The position numbers were made by a program, and so were the translations under genes. Positions 17,231 through 26,751 of a stretch of 64,000 nt of DNA are shown here, one piece after another. Source of the DNA: Fibrella aestuarina BUZ 2. GTDB lineage: Bacteria > Bacteroidota > Bacteroidia > Cytophagales > Spirosomataceae. The notes under the pieces were generated by a model that searched no databases, was not told the DNA's origin, and worked only from the letters and a program-made list of their open reading frames with translations. Within the stretch, counting starts at the first letter, position 1; every line of letters starts with the position of its first letter. The DNA lies in assembly GCF_000331105.1 (NCBI RefSeq), contig NC_020054.1, positions 1,601,698 to 1,665,697 on the forward strand. The letters are read 5' to 3'.

Positions 17231-18004
17231 TCAGGCCTGCATGACCGTAAAGAGCGAGCTCCCGAAAGGGAGCTTTTTTAATAAGGCCCCTTCGGCTTTT
17301 ACGAGGCTGTACAAAAGCCGGTTGACCGGTGCGCTGGGTACGTCGACGTCGGAAGTCGCCTGGCTGAGATCGACCCAGCCACGCCGGATCTGAAAGCGTT
17401 GCCAGCTCCGAATGGCCAGAATCAGTGGGGATAGTAGCAGGCTCCAATAGGTGGCGTAGCGGATATGTAGACCCGCTTTGGTCGCAAACTGGCGTATGTC
17501 GCTCAGCACAAAGCGCTTGGGCCCGCCCACCGTGTAATCGTGAATGCCGATGAAGGCGTCGAACGCATTGTTGTTGCTGATAAGCAATCCGTTGGGCTTG
17601 AGCCGCTGCCGAACGGTTTGCAAGACCGAAGCGGCCGCTTCGTCGGATATGTACATCAGCACGTCGTTGCAAATGATCGCGTCGAAACGTTTGTCAGGTA
17701 CGTAGTCGGCCAGGTTCCGAATGTCGTGGTGGCTGATGCGTAGTCCTCTCGACTGCGAAAACGCTACCCCATCGGCCGAGAAATCGAAGCCTTCCAACTG
17801 GGTGTAGCCCTGTTGCTGAAGATGGAGCAGCAGCCCGCCCGTACCGCAGCCTGCGTCGAGAATGGCTATGTCGGTTTGGCCGGGAAACTGACGCTGAAGC
17901 TGCTCGCTCACTTTTTCGTGGAGAATCCGGTACCACCAGAGCGTCTGCTCGGCCCGAAACATGCGTTCGTATTCAGCGCGTTTGTCAATCATAAAAGAAA
18001 GCAT
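17231..18004 (-). CDS. Class I SAM-dependent methyltransferase
   Basis: A 253-257 residue methyltransferase. Motif I is AILDAGCGTGGLLLHL near residue 45-60; FDAIICNDVLMYISD is motif IV; LKPNGLLISNNNAF follows. The N-terminal EYERMFRAEQTLWWYRILHEKV resembles the family with a WWY lid. The substrate is not evident. Start may be ATG 18004 or, four codons later, 17992 (MIDKRAEY), which I find equally likely. It converges on the SDR gene with only a 5-bp gap. No biosynthetic neighbours. Confidence 0.82.
   Translation of the reverse strand: MLSFMIDKRAEYERMFRAEQTLWWYRILHEKVSEQLQRQFPGQTDIAILDAGCGTGGLLLHLQQQGYTQLEGFDFSADGVAFSQSRGLRISHHDIRNLADYVPDKRFDAIICNDVLMYISDEAAASVLQTVRQRLKPNGLLISNNNAFDAFIGIHDYTVGGPKRFVLSDIRQFATKAGLHIRYATYWSLLLSPLILAIRSWQRFQIRRGWVDLSQATSDVDVPSAPVNRLLYSLVKAEGALLKKLPFGSSLFTVMQA
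17257..17274 (+). terminator. SDR terminator inside the convergent gene
   Basis: AGCTCCC, GAAA tetraloop, GGGAGCT, then T residues. It lies inside the last codons of the convergent methyltransferase gene, so these bases do double duty. Confidence 0.8.
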
Positions 18005-18024
18005 GGGGCAAGGGGCTGGGGACG

Positions 18025-18068
18025 TGGGGCATGGGTTAGGGGTAAAATCACCCCTAACCCATGCCCCA
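18025..18068 (-). terminator. Long hairpin after the S46 peptidase gene
   Basis: Arms of 19 bp (18025-18043 and 18050-18068) around an AAAATC loop, immediately beyond the S46 peptidase stop on the - strand. Perfectly paired. No clear U-run, so it may also act as an mRNA-stabilising or processing hairpin upstream of the methyltransferase. Confidence 0.6.
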
Positions 18069-18071
18069 TGC

Positions 18072-20189
18072 TTACTTACCCGTCAATTCCAGCAGCAGGC
18101 GGTCGGCTTTGTAGATATAGCGTAAGGCGGCTACAATGCCTCCGGCGTGGACAGAAACCGCCCGGTTGAGGTCGGGCACGAAGATAAAGGAGCCAGGCAG
18201 GCTTTCCATATTCCCGTCGAAAACCAGCCCTACCGCTTCCCGGTTTTTGTTGATCATCGGGCTGCCCGAGTTGCCACCGATGATGTCGTTGGTTGAAATA
18301 AAGCACATGGGCTGCTTCAGAAGCTCGGCGGGTGGGTTCATCCAGCGGGCGGGCAGGTTCCAGGGGGCTTTGTTGCGGAACGAGTAGTTGCGGTCATACA
18401 GCCCGGCGAAGGTGGTCATGATGGGGGCCTGCGTGCCGTTGTACGGATATCCTTTCACCACGCCATCGTTGATCCGCAGCGAGAAGGTCGCATCGGGCGG
18501 AATTGTGGTGCCATAGGTATCGAACAACGCTCGGCCCAGCTGGCTGCGGAGCACCTGATCGCGGGTGTTGAGGTCGCGGACCAGGCTGTTGGCCACCAGA
18601 AACCGCTGACCGCCAATTCGCCCCAGCGCCAGCAGCGGGTCGGTTGATTGGGTGATAGCTTTGGCATCGCCGCCCAGCAACTTCTCCACCACGTCGCGCT
18701 TGGTCAACTGCGTGTTGGTCAGCAGGTACGTGGCGGCTTCGGCCGGGGTACGTGTCTTGCCATCCGGGCCGGTAAGCGCGGCCTTAACGTACGGATCGTC
18801 ATTGCTGAGGGCGGCTTGCGCTTCGGTCAGGTGGGCTGCCAGATAAGCCGTTTCGAGGGCGCGACTCTTCGGGCGGGGCAGTTCGTCGATTAGCCCCCGG
18901 GCTTGCTCCATCACCTGCGGGTTGAACGACGCTGCTTCGGCAATCAGCCCCAACGTCATGGCAAAGGTGGCCGTCTCGCCCAACGACAGCGGGTTGGGGG
19001 CCAGGTAGGCGTAGTCGTTGAAGCTCTGGCGTAGCTTGGCCACGTCGGTAGCAAGGGCATCCCAGGTATCGGTGGGTAGCCCTTTCTTGGCCGCGTCGGC
19101 TTTGAACTGTTTCTCAAAGGCGGCTTTACGCGCGAGCAGATACGGATCGCGCAGGCCGTCGAGCTGCCCTTTGCTGGCTTTGTAGCTGTTCTCCAGGTTG
19201 AAGATTTCGTTCAGGATGCTGTCGCTCTTGACTGTTGCGTTGTAGGCTTGCAGGGCGTTGGAGCGGTTGCGCAGCAGGGTGAGCATCTGGGGCAGGCGCA
19301 GGTCGCGGTCCAGCTCGAGTTCGGCCACGGTTTTGAGCCGTTCGGTGCTGCCGGGGTTACCCGTAACAAACGTGGGCTCGCCCTCCCGAATGCCGTTGGG
19401 GTTAAATTTGAAAAAGTGCGTTGTCTTTAGTGGTTTTCCCCCGTCGTAGACCCGGAAAAACGAGCAGTCGAGGGCGTAGCGTGGGTACGTGAAATTGTCG
19501 GGGTCGCCGCCAAAAAAGCCCAGTTGCAGTTCGGGCATAAACACCAGCCGCACGTCGGTGTAGCGTTTGAAGCCGTAAAGTGAATAACGCCCGCCATCGT
19601 AAAACGTAATCGTCTGGAGTTCGAGCCCTTTCCAGCCGGGTTTCTGCGTGTATTCGGCTTTGAGCTCGTCGAGGGCTTTTTCGCGGGCCTGTAACTGTGC
19701 CTGATTGTCGGTGCCCGCCGCCGAAATGGCATCCTGCACCCGTTTGGTTATGTCTTCCAGCTTCACGAGCTGATCGACAAACAGCCCCTCGACGCGGCGC
19801 TCCTCGGCGGGTGTTTTGGCAAAAAAGCCGGTGGCGTTGAGGTCTTCGCCTTTGCGGGCCACCCCCGTTCCCGACTCGCGGGCGCAGTGGTGGTTGGTCA
19901 TCACTAGCCCGTTGGCCGACACAAACGAGGCCGAGCAATAATCGGCAAAGCGCAATGACGCCAGCCGAACTTCCTCAAACCATTTTTCGTCGGGGGTGAA
20001 GCCATACGTTTTCTTGAAATAGTCGGCGGGTGGGGTGTCGAAGGTCCACATCTTCCCCATGTCGTATTGGCCGGCTTTTACCGTATCGGCGTTGATGGGG
20101 GCGGTTTGTGCCGATGCCACAAGGGTCGTGAAAAGGCAGAAAAAGCTCGTCGCAACGATACCCTTTTGGATACAAAACTGATTACGCAT
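18072..20189 (-). CDS. S46-family dipeptidyl-peptidase (DPP7/DPP11-like)
   Basis: A 705-residue periplasmic exopeptidase that removes dipeptides from N-termini. Signal peptide ends near VASAQ (residue 28). The catalytic His is in MTNHHCARESG, the Asp in the FFGGDPDNFTYPRYALDCSF region (its parts GGDPDNFTYP and ALDCSFFRVY), and the Ser in GGNSGSPMINKN near the C-terminus. This is the complete S46 arrangement with the helical domain inserted at about 290-560. S46 enzymes are typical of peptide-using Bacteroidota and absent from animals. DPP7 (hydrophobic P1) versus DPP11 (acidic P1) cannot be told here. Confidence 0.93.
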   Translation of the reverse strand: MRNQFCIQKGIVATSFFCLFTTLVASAQTAPINADTVKAGQYDMGKMWTFDTPPADYFKKTYGFTPDEKWFEEVRLASLRFADYCSASFVSANGLVMTNHHCARESGTGVARKGEDLNATGFFAKTPAEERRVEGLFVDQLVKLEDITKRVQDAISAAGTDNQAQLQAREKALDELKAEYTQKPGWKGLELQTITFYDGGRYSLYGFKRYTDVRLVFMPELQLGFFGGDPDNFTYPRYALDCSFFRVYDGGKPLKTTHFFKFNPNGIREGEPTFVTGNPGSTERLKTVAELELDRDLRLPQMLTLLRNRSNALQAYNATVKSDSILNEIFNLENSYKASKGQLDGLRDPYLLARKAAFEKQFKADAAKKGLPTDTWDALATDVAKLRQSFNDYAYLAPNPLSLGETATFAMTLGLIAEAASFNPQVMEQARGLIDELPRPKSRALETAYLAAHLTEAQAALSNDDPYVKAALTGPDGKTRTPAEAATYLLTNTQLTKRDVVEKLLGGDAKAITQSTDPLLALGRIGGQRFLVANSLVRDLNTRDQVLRSQLGRALFDTYGTTIPPDATFSLRINDGVVKGYPYNGTQAPIMTTFAGLYDRNYSFRNKAPWNLPARWMNPPAELLKQPMCFISTNDIIGGNSGSPMINKNREAVGLVFDGNMESLPGSFIFVPDLNRAVSVHAGGIVAALRYIYKADRLLLELTGK

Positions 20190-20267
20190 GACTTATTGGT
20201 GATTGGTGGGCTAAACCTACTACTTTTAGGTACAAAAATTGCTGCGTAGCAGGCTTACGCCGTTCCG

Positions 20268-20275
20268 TACATTTG
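20268..20275 (+). promoter_or_regulatory. Candidate Bacteroidota -7 element
   Basis: TACATTTG matches TAnnTTTG exactly, 93 bases before the start of the 171-residue gene. A TTG for the -33 element is not ideally spaced, so this is a candidate only. Confidence 0.3.
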
Positions 20276-20368
20276 TGTGTGAAGAACCAACAAATCACGT
20301 AGCTTCGCTATGAAATTTGCCCGTTTCGGCATCTTCTTTATTTACCAGCGCACCTCAACCCTGGACCG

Positions 20369-20884
20369 ATGAAAAGCTTGACATCTCCCCAACTTGCTCA
20401 ACTCAGGACGCACCTGCAACGGTCAGGGGCCACACCGAGGCAAACCAGCGTTTTATTGCCATTGCTCGCTCAGGAAGTCGAGCATTATATGTGGATCGGC
20501 CTGCCGTTTGAATCAGCACTGCATAAGGTGCAGCTCGAGGCTGATCATAACCCCGTGACGTACCTGCGCCACAAGCATCAGGATGCCCTGGTAATGACCG
20601 ATGAAGACCTCGATCAGATGACTCTGGACGATATTGTTTTTGCCGATCGCAACCAGGCGTATGGTGCCTACGATCTGCGCCGGGCCTACAACCGCGCCCT
20701 GATCAATGCCTTCGTGATGTCGATCGGTATTGTATTGCTGGTGCTGTCGGCCATGAACGCCTGGCAGCGGGGCGAGTGGGTATATGTGAGCTGGGGCGGG
20801 CTGGCCTGGGTAGCGGGTATTCTGCTGGTGGCGTTTGCGGGCTTCCGCTTTTACGTCGAAAACCTTAGCCAGCGGGAGGACTAG
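20369..20884 (+). CDS. TonB N-terminus-like membrane protein without TonB domain
   Basis: A 171-residue protein. Residues about 1-80 are soluble and helical; then comes DDIVFADRNQAYGAYDLRRAYN, here recognised by RNQAYGAYDLR, the signature that precedes the first membrane helix of Bacteroidota TonB energy transducers. Two hydrophobic helices follow (about 112-130 and 140-160), and the protein then ends with ENLSQRED. There is no proline-rich spacer and no C-terminal TonB domain. It could be a regulator or a truncated relic of TonB. The next gene starts 53 bp downstream but is a flavoprotein of unrelated role. Confidence 0.6.
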   Translation: MKSLTSPQLAQLRTHLQRSGATPRQTSVLLPLLAQEVEHYMWIGLPFESALHKVQLEADHNPVTYLRHKHQDALVMTDEDLDQMTLDDIVFADRNQAYGAYDLRRAYNRALINAFVMSIGIVLLVLSAMNAWQRGEWVYVSWGGLAWVAGILLVAFAGFRFYVENLSQRED

Positions 20885-20937
20885 CCGCACTCGTTTTGGT
20901 TATAGTAGACAGGAGCCGAAAGGCACCCTACTAGACC

Positions 20938-22386
20938 ATGCAAACACACTACGATATTTTAATTATTGGGGCCGGTTCGGCCGGGTTGGGCGTCAGCATC
21001 GCCATGCGCCGACTAGGCTTTTCGGTCTTGCTCATCGAGCGCGACGAACACCGTGTCGGGGGCGACTGCCTCAACGACGGTTGCGTACCCAGCAAGGCAC
21101 TTATTCACGTAAGTCGACAGGTGCATCAGGCCAAGCGGGCGACCGCCTTCGGGATCACTACGGGTGATTCGGTAGATCTGGCAAAGGTGATGGCCTACGT
21201 GCGCGAGAAGCAGGACGTGATTCGGGTCCACGAAAACGCGGCCTACCTGCGGGCCACCGAACACCTCGATGTCGCGATTGGGACGGCGCGTTTTCTGGAC
21301 AACGAAACCATCGAGATCAACGGGCAGTCGGTGACGGCCAAAAATATCGTCCTCTGCACGGGCTCCAAACCGCAACCGCTTGAGGCCGCTGGCGTGGAGC
21401 AGGTCGATGTGCAGACGCACCAGACCATTTTCGGCCTGACTACGCTGCCCAGTCGACTGTTGGTCGTTGGGGCGGGGCCAAACGGAATCGAGATGGCGCA
21501 GGCTTTTGCCCGGCTGGGTAGCGACGTGACCGTGGTCGGGCGCGAAGAACGGATTCTGAGCAAAGAACCACCGCCTGCCTCGGCCCTGTTGCAGCAACGC
21601 CTTGAGCAGGAAGGTATCACGTTTCACCTCAACAGCCGTGTTACCGCCTTCACCGATGCCCATACGGCCCAGATTGAGGGGCCTGACAAACAGCGAATCG
21701 AGCAGTCGTTTGACGTGGTGCTGGCCACCATCGGGCGCACGTTTGACCATTCGGCGCTTAACTTACCAGCGGCGGGTATCGATGTGGACGAGAAGGGCCG
21801 GATTGTGATCAACGATCTGTTGCAAACGACCAACCCCCACGTGTTTGTAGCAGGCGATGCAGCGGCCGCTGCGCCAGCCGGCGAGCGGTATTTTTCGCAC
21901 GGTGCCGAGGTGCACGCCTCGCTGCTGGTGAGCAATTTCATCACGCCGGTATTTGACAAAAAGCTCAGCTACGACCATTTTTCGTGGGTTACTTTCACCG
22001 ACCCAGAAGTAGCCACGTTTGGCCTTCTGGCCGAACAACTCACCCAACGCGGTATCGACTTCGACACCATCGAGTATGATTTTGGCAAAGATGACCGCGC
22101 CGTAGTAGAAGACTACGAATACGCCCGCATGTGGCTGCTGGTTGAACCGGCGGGCCTGAATCCCTTCAGCCGGAAAGTGCTGGGCGGCACGGTGGTCGCA
22201 CCCAACGCGGGCGAGCTGATTCAGGAACTGATTCTGGCCAACCAGCAGGGCCTTCCGATCAGCGCGTTTTTCAACAAAATTTACCCGTACCCAACGGCCA
22301 GCCGGGTCAATAAGTCGGTGTGGGTGGATACCATCTCCGATAACCTGCCCGATGCCCTCAAGAAAGCCCTGAAGTGGGTTTACTGA
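20938..22386 (+). CDS. FAD-dependent pyridine nucleotide-disulfide oxidoreductase (MerA/Lpd-like)
   Basis: A 482-residue flavoprotein. FAD-binding IIGAGSAGLGVSIAMRRLG at the N-terminus, redox-active disulfide GGDCLNDGCVPSKALI (C-x4-C), NAD(P)-binding VVGAGPNGIEMAQAFARLG near 177-195, the FAD motif HVFVAGDAAAAAP and a C-terminal dimerisation domain (WVTFTDPEVATFGL). It resembles the mercuric-reductase-annotated family, yet it has no N-terminal HMA domain and no C-terminal vicinal Cys pair, so true mercury reduction is unlikely. It may be a generic disulfide or quinone reductase. Ends overlap DinB's stop by 7 bp. Confidence 0.88.
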   Translation: MQTHYDILIIGAGSAGLGVSIAMRRLGFSVLLIERDEHRVGGDCLNDGCVPSKALIHVSRQVHQAKRATAFGITTGDSVDLAKVMAYVREKQDVIRVHENAAYLRATEHLDVAIGTARFLDNETIEINGQSVTAKNIVLCTGSKPQPLEAAGVEQVDVQTHQTIFGLTTLPSRLLVVGAGPNGIEMAQAFARLGSDVTVVGREERILSKEPPPASALLQQRLEQEGITFHLNSRVTAFTDAHTAQIEGPDKQRIEQSFDVVLATIGRTFDHSALNLPAAGIDVDEKGRIVINDLLQTTNPHVFVAGDAAAAAPAGERYFSHGAEVHASLLVSNFITPVFDKKLSYDHFSWVTFTDPEVATFGLLAEQLTQRGIDFDTIEYDFGKDDRAVVEDYEYARMWLLVEPAGLNPFSRKVLGGTVVAPNAGELIQELILANQQGLPISAFFNKIYPYPTASRVNKSVWVDTISDNLPDALKKALKWVY

Positions 22387-22913
22387 ACCAACGCAGGCAA
22401 GTAACGCTCGCGGAAAACGGCGATGTGGTTAGCCTCGTGGCCGGGTAGTATGTAAGCCAGCGCCCGTACGCTCATGGGGCCGTTACTGGCCGTGCCGATG
22501 CGGTCAAAAGCCGCGTCGGGGAAGCTGGTGAGCAGGGTAAGCGTGGCCGCCCTGACGGCATCGTACTCCGCCCAGATGTCGGCCAACGATCGGGCATCGG
22601 CGCCCGACTCCGGTACGTAGTCGTTCTGATCGAAGCCGGGCAGGGGCGTTTGATCGCCGCGCCCGATGCGCAGTGCCCGGTAAGCGAATATCCGCTCCGT
22701 ATCGATGATGTGCACCAACGCTTCTTTGATGCTCCATTTACCCAGTGCGTAGCGGAACAGCGCCTGCTCGTCGGAGAGCGGCGCCAAGAGGGCTTTCAGC
22801 GTGGTGGGTTGCTCCCGCAGCAACACAAGCGGGTCGGCGCCTTCGGGAATGAGGTTGATGTAGGTGCCGTAATACGGGCTGTGTTCGGCAGCGGCCGGGC
22901 GTGAGAGTGGCAT
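22380..22913 (-). CDS. DinB-family four-helix protein
   Basis: A 177-residue DinB/YfiT-type four-helix-bundle metalloprotein. Ligand-like His residues are placed as usual: KWSIKEALVHIIDTERIF (first H on helix 2) and ILPGHEANHIAVFRERYL (H-x3-H on the last helix). Family members act as thiol-dependent transferases or are uncharacterised. It converges on the flavoprotein gene, sharing 7 bp at the stop codons. Confidence 0.88.
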   Translation of the reverse strand: MPLSRPAAAEHSPYYGTYINLIPEGADPLVLLREQPTTLKALLAPLSDEQALFRYALGKWSIKEALVHIIDTERIFAYRALRIGRGDQTPLPGFDQNDYVPESGADARSLADIWAEYDAVRAATLTLLTSFPDAAFDRIGTASNGPMSVRALAYILPGHEANHIAVFRERYLPALVQ

Positions 22914-22963
22914 GGGTGAATCGGTTGGTTCAGTTGGCCCGACGGATAGACTCGTTAGGTACG

Positions 22964-24514
22964 TTATCGGGTAAACGAATAGGCGTCGTATTCGACAAAA
23001 TCACTCGCTTTAAGGTCGAAACCGGTCGCTTTGCCATCGGTGATAGTGAAGGTCAGTGGGAAGATGCCAAAGGCCTGATTGCTGTACCGGAGCCGGAAGG
23101 TCTGTCCATCCATGTAGTCGAGCTGGGCAGTCAGGCCGGGGTGATGCGCAAACGACATCCGCAACCCCGTCTCGACCGCTCTGATCGTAACGGTGCCGTA
23201 CAACTCGTTGGTGAACGTACCCACATAGGCCGCAATCGGGAGAGGGAGTGGACTGCGCTTCAGCACACGGGCCTGCATATCAGCCAGTTGTTTGGTCTGT
23301 TGCGCCTGCTCGGCCCGGGCGTCTTTCAGTAAAAATGCGCTTCGGTTGGTGTACGGTACGCCCAGATAGGCGTCGAGCAGTTGGTAACGCAGGGCTTCAA
23401 AAAAGCTTTGGTTGTCGTTGTTGGTCAGGATCGTGATCGCCAGTTTCTCTTCGGGCACAAAGCAGGTGTTGGTGACGAAACCAAAGGCCCCGCCCGTGTG
23501 CCAGTAAATTTGCCGACCAGCGTAGTCGGCCTGAAAAACGCCTAACCCATAGGCCTGAAAGTGCATCGGCAGCCAGCTCGATTTGCGGGTGCTCACCAGG
23601 GTCGTACCCGTGCGGGTACGTTGCACCACGGCCCAGGGTACAATTTGTTTTCCCTCGAAACGGCCACTGTCAAGCTGCATCATAAGCCAGTGGCTGAGGT
23701 CTTTCACGCACGAGACCATGCTACCCGCCGGGCCAAGGTTATCGACCTGATCGTAGGGCAGGCGTTGCAACGAGCCGAAATTACTAGTGTAGGGGCGGGC
23801 TACGTTGGGTCGGCTTTCGGCGCCCTGCGTAAGCATGTACGTGTTGGTCATGCCCAACGGACGCACGAGGGTCTGCTCAACGTATTGTTCCCACGATTGC
23901 CCGGTTGCCTTCGGGATCAGCTCGCCCGCCGTCAGGAAACCCGAGTTACAATAGCCATAATCCTGCCGAAACTGGCCCGGTGGTTTGAGCAGCCGCATCC
24001 GGCGGATGATTTCGGCACGGGGTAGGTCGGTGTCCCAGAAGGTGAAGTCGCCCTGAAAGGTCTTGGTGCCGAGGTGGTGGCTGAGCAAGTCACGCACCGT
24101 CACGAGTTGCGTGGCGGCCGGATCATACAGCTGGAAATCGGGCAGGTGTTTCGTGACCTTGTCGCTGAGCGAAAGCTTCTTTTGCGCGTCGAGGTTGGCG
24201 ATGGCGGTGCCGGTGAACAGTTTGGTGTTGGACGCAATCAGGAAAAGCGTGTTTTCGTCGACCGGCTCTTTGCCCCCAATTTCCCGCACGCCATACCCTT
24301 TGGAAACCACTACTTTCCCATCTTTCACGATGGCAATAGCCAGGCCCGGAATTTGCCAGTCGGCCATACCGCGGCGGATGTAGGTATCGAGGCTGTCACG
24401 CACGAAAGCGTTGCCGCTGGGGCGGCTTTGAGCCAGGGCTGGGTACATTGCCGATGCGGCAAAGGCGGTCAGGAACGTACCTGTGTAAAGCAGGAAGCGG
24501 GTTGAGAAGCGCAT
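22964..24514 (-). CDS. Serine hydrolase, class C beta-lactamase fold
   Basis: A 516-residue exported hydrolase of the penicillin-binding/AmpC/esterase superfamily. Signal peptide to about residue 28. The catalytic S-x-x-K is in IASNTKLFTGTA; the Y-x-N is in QDYGYCNSGFLT; the third motif HTG is in YWHTGGAFGFV. Residues about 400-516 form the DUF3471-type beta domain (PIAAYVGTFTNELYGTVTI onward). It may be a peptidase or esterase acting on D-amino acid peptides; actual beta-lactamase activity cannot be claimed. Alone on its transcript. Confidence 0.9.
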   Translation of the reverse strand: MRFSTRFLLYTGTFLTAFAASAMYPALAQSRPSGNAFVRDSLDTYIRRGMADWQIPGLAIAIVKDGKVVVSKGYGVREIGGKEPVDENTLFLIASNTKLFTGTAIANLDAQKKLSLSDKVTKHLPDFQLYDPAATQLVTVRDLLSHHLGTKTFQGDFTFWDTDLPRAEIIRRMRLLKPPGQFRQDYGYCNSGFLTAGELIPKATGQSWEQYVEQTLVRPLGMTNTYMLTQGAESRPNVARPYTSNFGSLQRLPYDQVDNLGPAGSMVSCVKDLSHWLMMQLDSGRFEGKQIVPWAVVQRTRTGTTLVSTRKSSWLPMHFQAYGLGVFQADYAGRQIYWHTGGAFGFVTNTCFVPEEKLAITILTNNDNQSFFEALRYQLLDAYLGVPYTNRSAFLLKDARAEQAQQTKQLADMQARVLKRSPLPLPIAAYVGTFTNELYGTVTIRAVETGLRMSFAHHPGLTAQLDYMDGQTFRLRYSNQAFGIFPLTFTITDGKATGFDLKASDFVEYDAYSFTR

Positions 24515-24609
24515 AAGGTCACAAGCTGAAAAGCGGGATCAAGATACCAAACAAAAAGGAGGTGCGCGGCTTACCCCGGCACCCCCTCTACAGAAAAAAC
24601 GATAAAGGC

Positions 24610-25908
24610 TTATAACTTTTGCCAGGCCAATTGCCAGCCGTTGGCCATTTCTTCGCGCAGTGGCATCTGTACGCCGGGTTTATTACCCTGCCCAACCGCA
24701 ATGAGTTTGATCGGCAGTGTCTCGCGTGTTTGCGACGACATCACGCGGTCGGCCCGCAGGTAGATCCGCCCCGAAGTGGGTTCGATGAGCTCGATGAACG
24801 CGTAGACCAGATCACCAATTTGCAGGGTCTGCCCGTCGATGGTCTGCGCTGAGGTCACCTCAAACACATACATCTGCCCCTCGCGCACTTTGTCCTGGCT
24901 AAAGCTGCGCGTTTGTACGGCAGGCCAGCGGTGTGGCGCCAGCGATGGCTCCGAGGCGACGATCTTGGCGGCGGCTACCGGCGTCGTCGCCGGGCGGGCC
25001 GTTACTTTCCGACTGGTGCCTGGGGTAACGACGGGCGCAGCCGACGACGCCTCGGTTGGGCGATCATCGTTGCTCAATAACACCGTTGAGTTGGCCAGTG
25101 CCGACGACGACATTTCGGCAACGCGTTCACTGACAACTTCGGGGTGAGGCGTCTCCAGTGCCGACAGGATGTTGGTGCGCTCACTGGGCGAGAGAACCTC
25201 CGTGTGCTGGCTGAGGGCCAGCACCGTCTGGCTGTTCAGCAGGTAATCGTAGGCGGCCGGGCGGGTGAGCAGTTCCTTATAAGCCAGTGCCTGATACACG
25301 TATTGCTGGGTCTCGGCTTTGGCAAAGGGCAACATCAGCGGGTGCTCGGCCGGGTATTGCTTCGTGAGTTGGGCAACGTAGGACGGACCCGCGTTGTAGG
25401 CCGACGCGGCCAGCATCCACGAGCCGGTTTGGCGATAAAGCGCCCAGAGGTACTGGCAGGCCGCGTGTGTGGCCTTGCGGATGTCGTAGCGCTCGTCGTT
25501 CCGGCGCCTGACGCTCAGCCCCATTTTGCGGGCCGTTTGCGGCATCAGCTGCCACAGGCCCGCTGCCCCCTTGCGCGAGAGGGCGTGGGTTTCGAGTTCA
25601 CTTTCAACCAGCGCCAGGTATTTCAGGTCTTTGGGAATCCCGTACTGCTCCAGAATCGGTTCGATAATCGGGAAAATCGCCGCTGCCTGCCGTTGAATCG
25701 CCAGCAGATCGTCGGTAGACCGGGCGCGCCGGACGATGGTCCGTTGCCAGCGCTGCGATACGGTGGGTAGATAGGTTGGGAGTTGTTCGCCGCAGAACCG
25801 GATGTCGTCATCGGCGGGCGAAACGGCCCTGACGGGTGGTGATGCCTGAACGACCGGGCTCTGAAAAAGCCCCAGACCGGCAGCGGTGGCCAGTAACAAA
25901 TGTTTCAT
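24610..25908 (-). CDS. Lytic transglycosylase (SLT domain)
   Basis: A 432-residue periplasmic murein hydrolase. Signal peptide to about 22. The SLT domain spans about 75-210, with the catalytic Glu in VESELETHALSRKGAAGLWQ, then LMPQTARKMGLSV and AASAYNAGPSYV. A Thr/Ala/Pro-rich linker (260-330) leads to a C-terminal beta-rich domain (GQMYVFEVTSAQTIDGQTL onward) in place of the LysM repeats of MltD. It cleaves the MurNAc-GlcNAc bond with 1,6-anhydro product formation. Confidence 0.9.
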   Translation of the reverse strand: MKHLLLATAAGLGLFQSPVVQASPPVRAVSPADDDIRFCGEQLPTYLPTVSQRWQRTIVRRARSTDDLLAIQRQAAAIFPIIEPILEQYGIPKDLKYLALVESELETHALSRKGAAGLWQLMPQTARKMGLSVRRRNDERYDIRKATHAACQYLWALYRQTGSWMLAASAYNAGPSYVAQLTKQYPAEHPLMLPFAKAETQQYVYQALAYKELLTRPAAYDYLLNSQTVLALSQHTEVLSPSERTNILSALETPHPEVVSERVAEMSSSALANSTVLLSNDDRPTEASSAAPVVTPGTSRKVTARPATTPVAAAKIVASEPSLAPHRWPAVQTRSFSQDKVREGQMYVFEVTSAQTIDGQTLQIGDLVYAFIELIEPTSGRIYLRADRVMSSQTRETLPIKLIAVGQGNKPGVQMPLREEMANGWQLAWQKL

Positions 25909-26019
25909 CTATGGGTAAGGCCCGAAGGCAGAAAATGGAACTACAAGCCTGACAAACCTGCCCGATGCAGGCCATTGACTATCGTCCTGATTTTCGCCTC
26001 GTTCGCTCCCTCGCCCGGC

Positions 26020-26646
26020 TCAGTCCAATAGCCGAATCACAAAGTTTTTCAACGCGTTTTTCTTAATCACTTTCACCAGCCGACCCTGCTCGTACACATA
26101 CTCATCCTCACGATCGGCCAACTGGGCGCGATAACTGGACCGGGGGGTGGTGGTCAGGGTAAAATAATCGCCAAAGTACTCGGCGTAAGCCCGTTGATGG
26201 CTGGTTGGTTCGCTAAAGTAGAGCATAGAAACGGTAAAGTCAATCTTGCGCGTTTCGGTGGCCCGGCGGCTGTATTTATACTGATCGGCCCGTATATCAT
26301 AATGTGTGCCAGTCCATTCGGTGAGCGAACTGAAATCGCCCTTGTTGGTGTGGGCCTCCACCGTCGAACGGAGCAGCTGCCCGTTTTTCATGAGGCTGAC
26401 AACCTTGTAATACACCTTGAGCTTGTACACAAGGAAATTCACCTGAACGTCACTTATTTGTATGAACATAACTTCATTATTGGCACGACTTTCGCGACTA
26501 GCGGTCATGGTACCAATGCGCGCACCAGCCACTTCGATTGCATAATGATGCGTTTCGGATAACGACTGAGCCACGGATAGAGAAGTAACCAGTAAGAGGA
26601 TTGTGAGGGCTAATAGTTTACGAGCAGCCTTTTTCGTATTAATCAT
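26020..26646 (-). CDS. DUF6134 family exported protein
   Basis: A 208-residue exported protein with signal peptide MINTKKAARKLLALTILLL and cleavage near SVAQS. The mature part is beta-rich (HHYAIEVAGARIGTMTASRE, KLKVYYKVVSLMKNGQLL, YKYSRRATETRKIDFTVSML) and fits DUF6134, a Bacteroidota family of beta-strand proteins that resembles the DUF3108 fold. Function unknown. It is divergent from the metalloprotease gene with a gap of about 105 bp. Confidence 0.75.
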   Translation of the reverse strand: MINTKKAARKLLALTILLLVTSLSVAQSLSETHHYAIEVAGARIGTMTASRESRANNEVMFIQISDVQVNFLVYKLKVYYKVVSLMKNGQLLRSTVEAHTNKGDFSSLTEWTGTHYDIRADQYKYSRRATETRKIDFTVSMLYFSEPTSHQRAYAEYFGDYFTLTTTPRSSYRAQLADREDEYVYEQGRLVKVIKKNALKNFVIRLLD

Positions 26647-26751
26647 TAGTGTATAATTGGTGGTTTTTACTTAGTAATCGAACTGCGCGGGTAGCTGTAT
26701 TGGTGTCCCAAAGTACGCGTTCCCTGACCCCTCTCTGTGTTTACGTACACT

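Noticed and set aside
20938..22386. True mercuric reductase
   Set aside because: The family resembles MerA, but the HMA domain and C-terminal Cys pair needed for Hg(II) handling are absent, and no mer genes are near.
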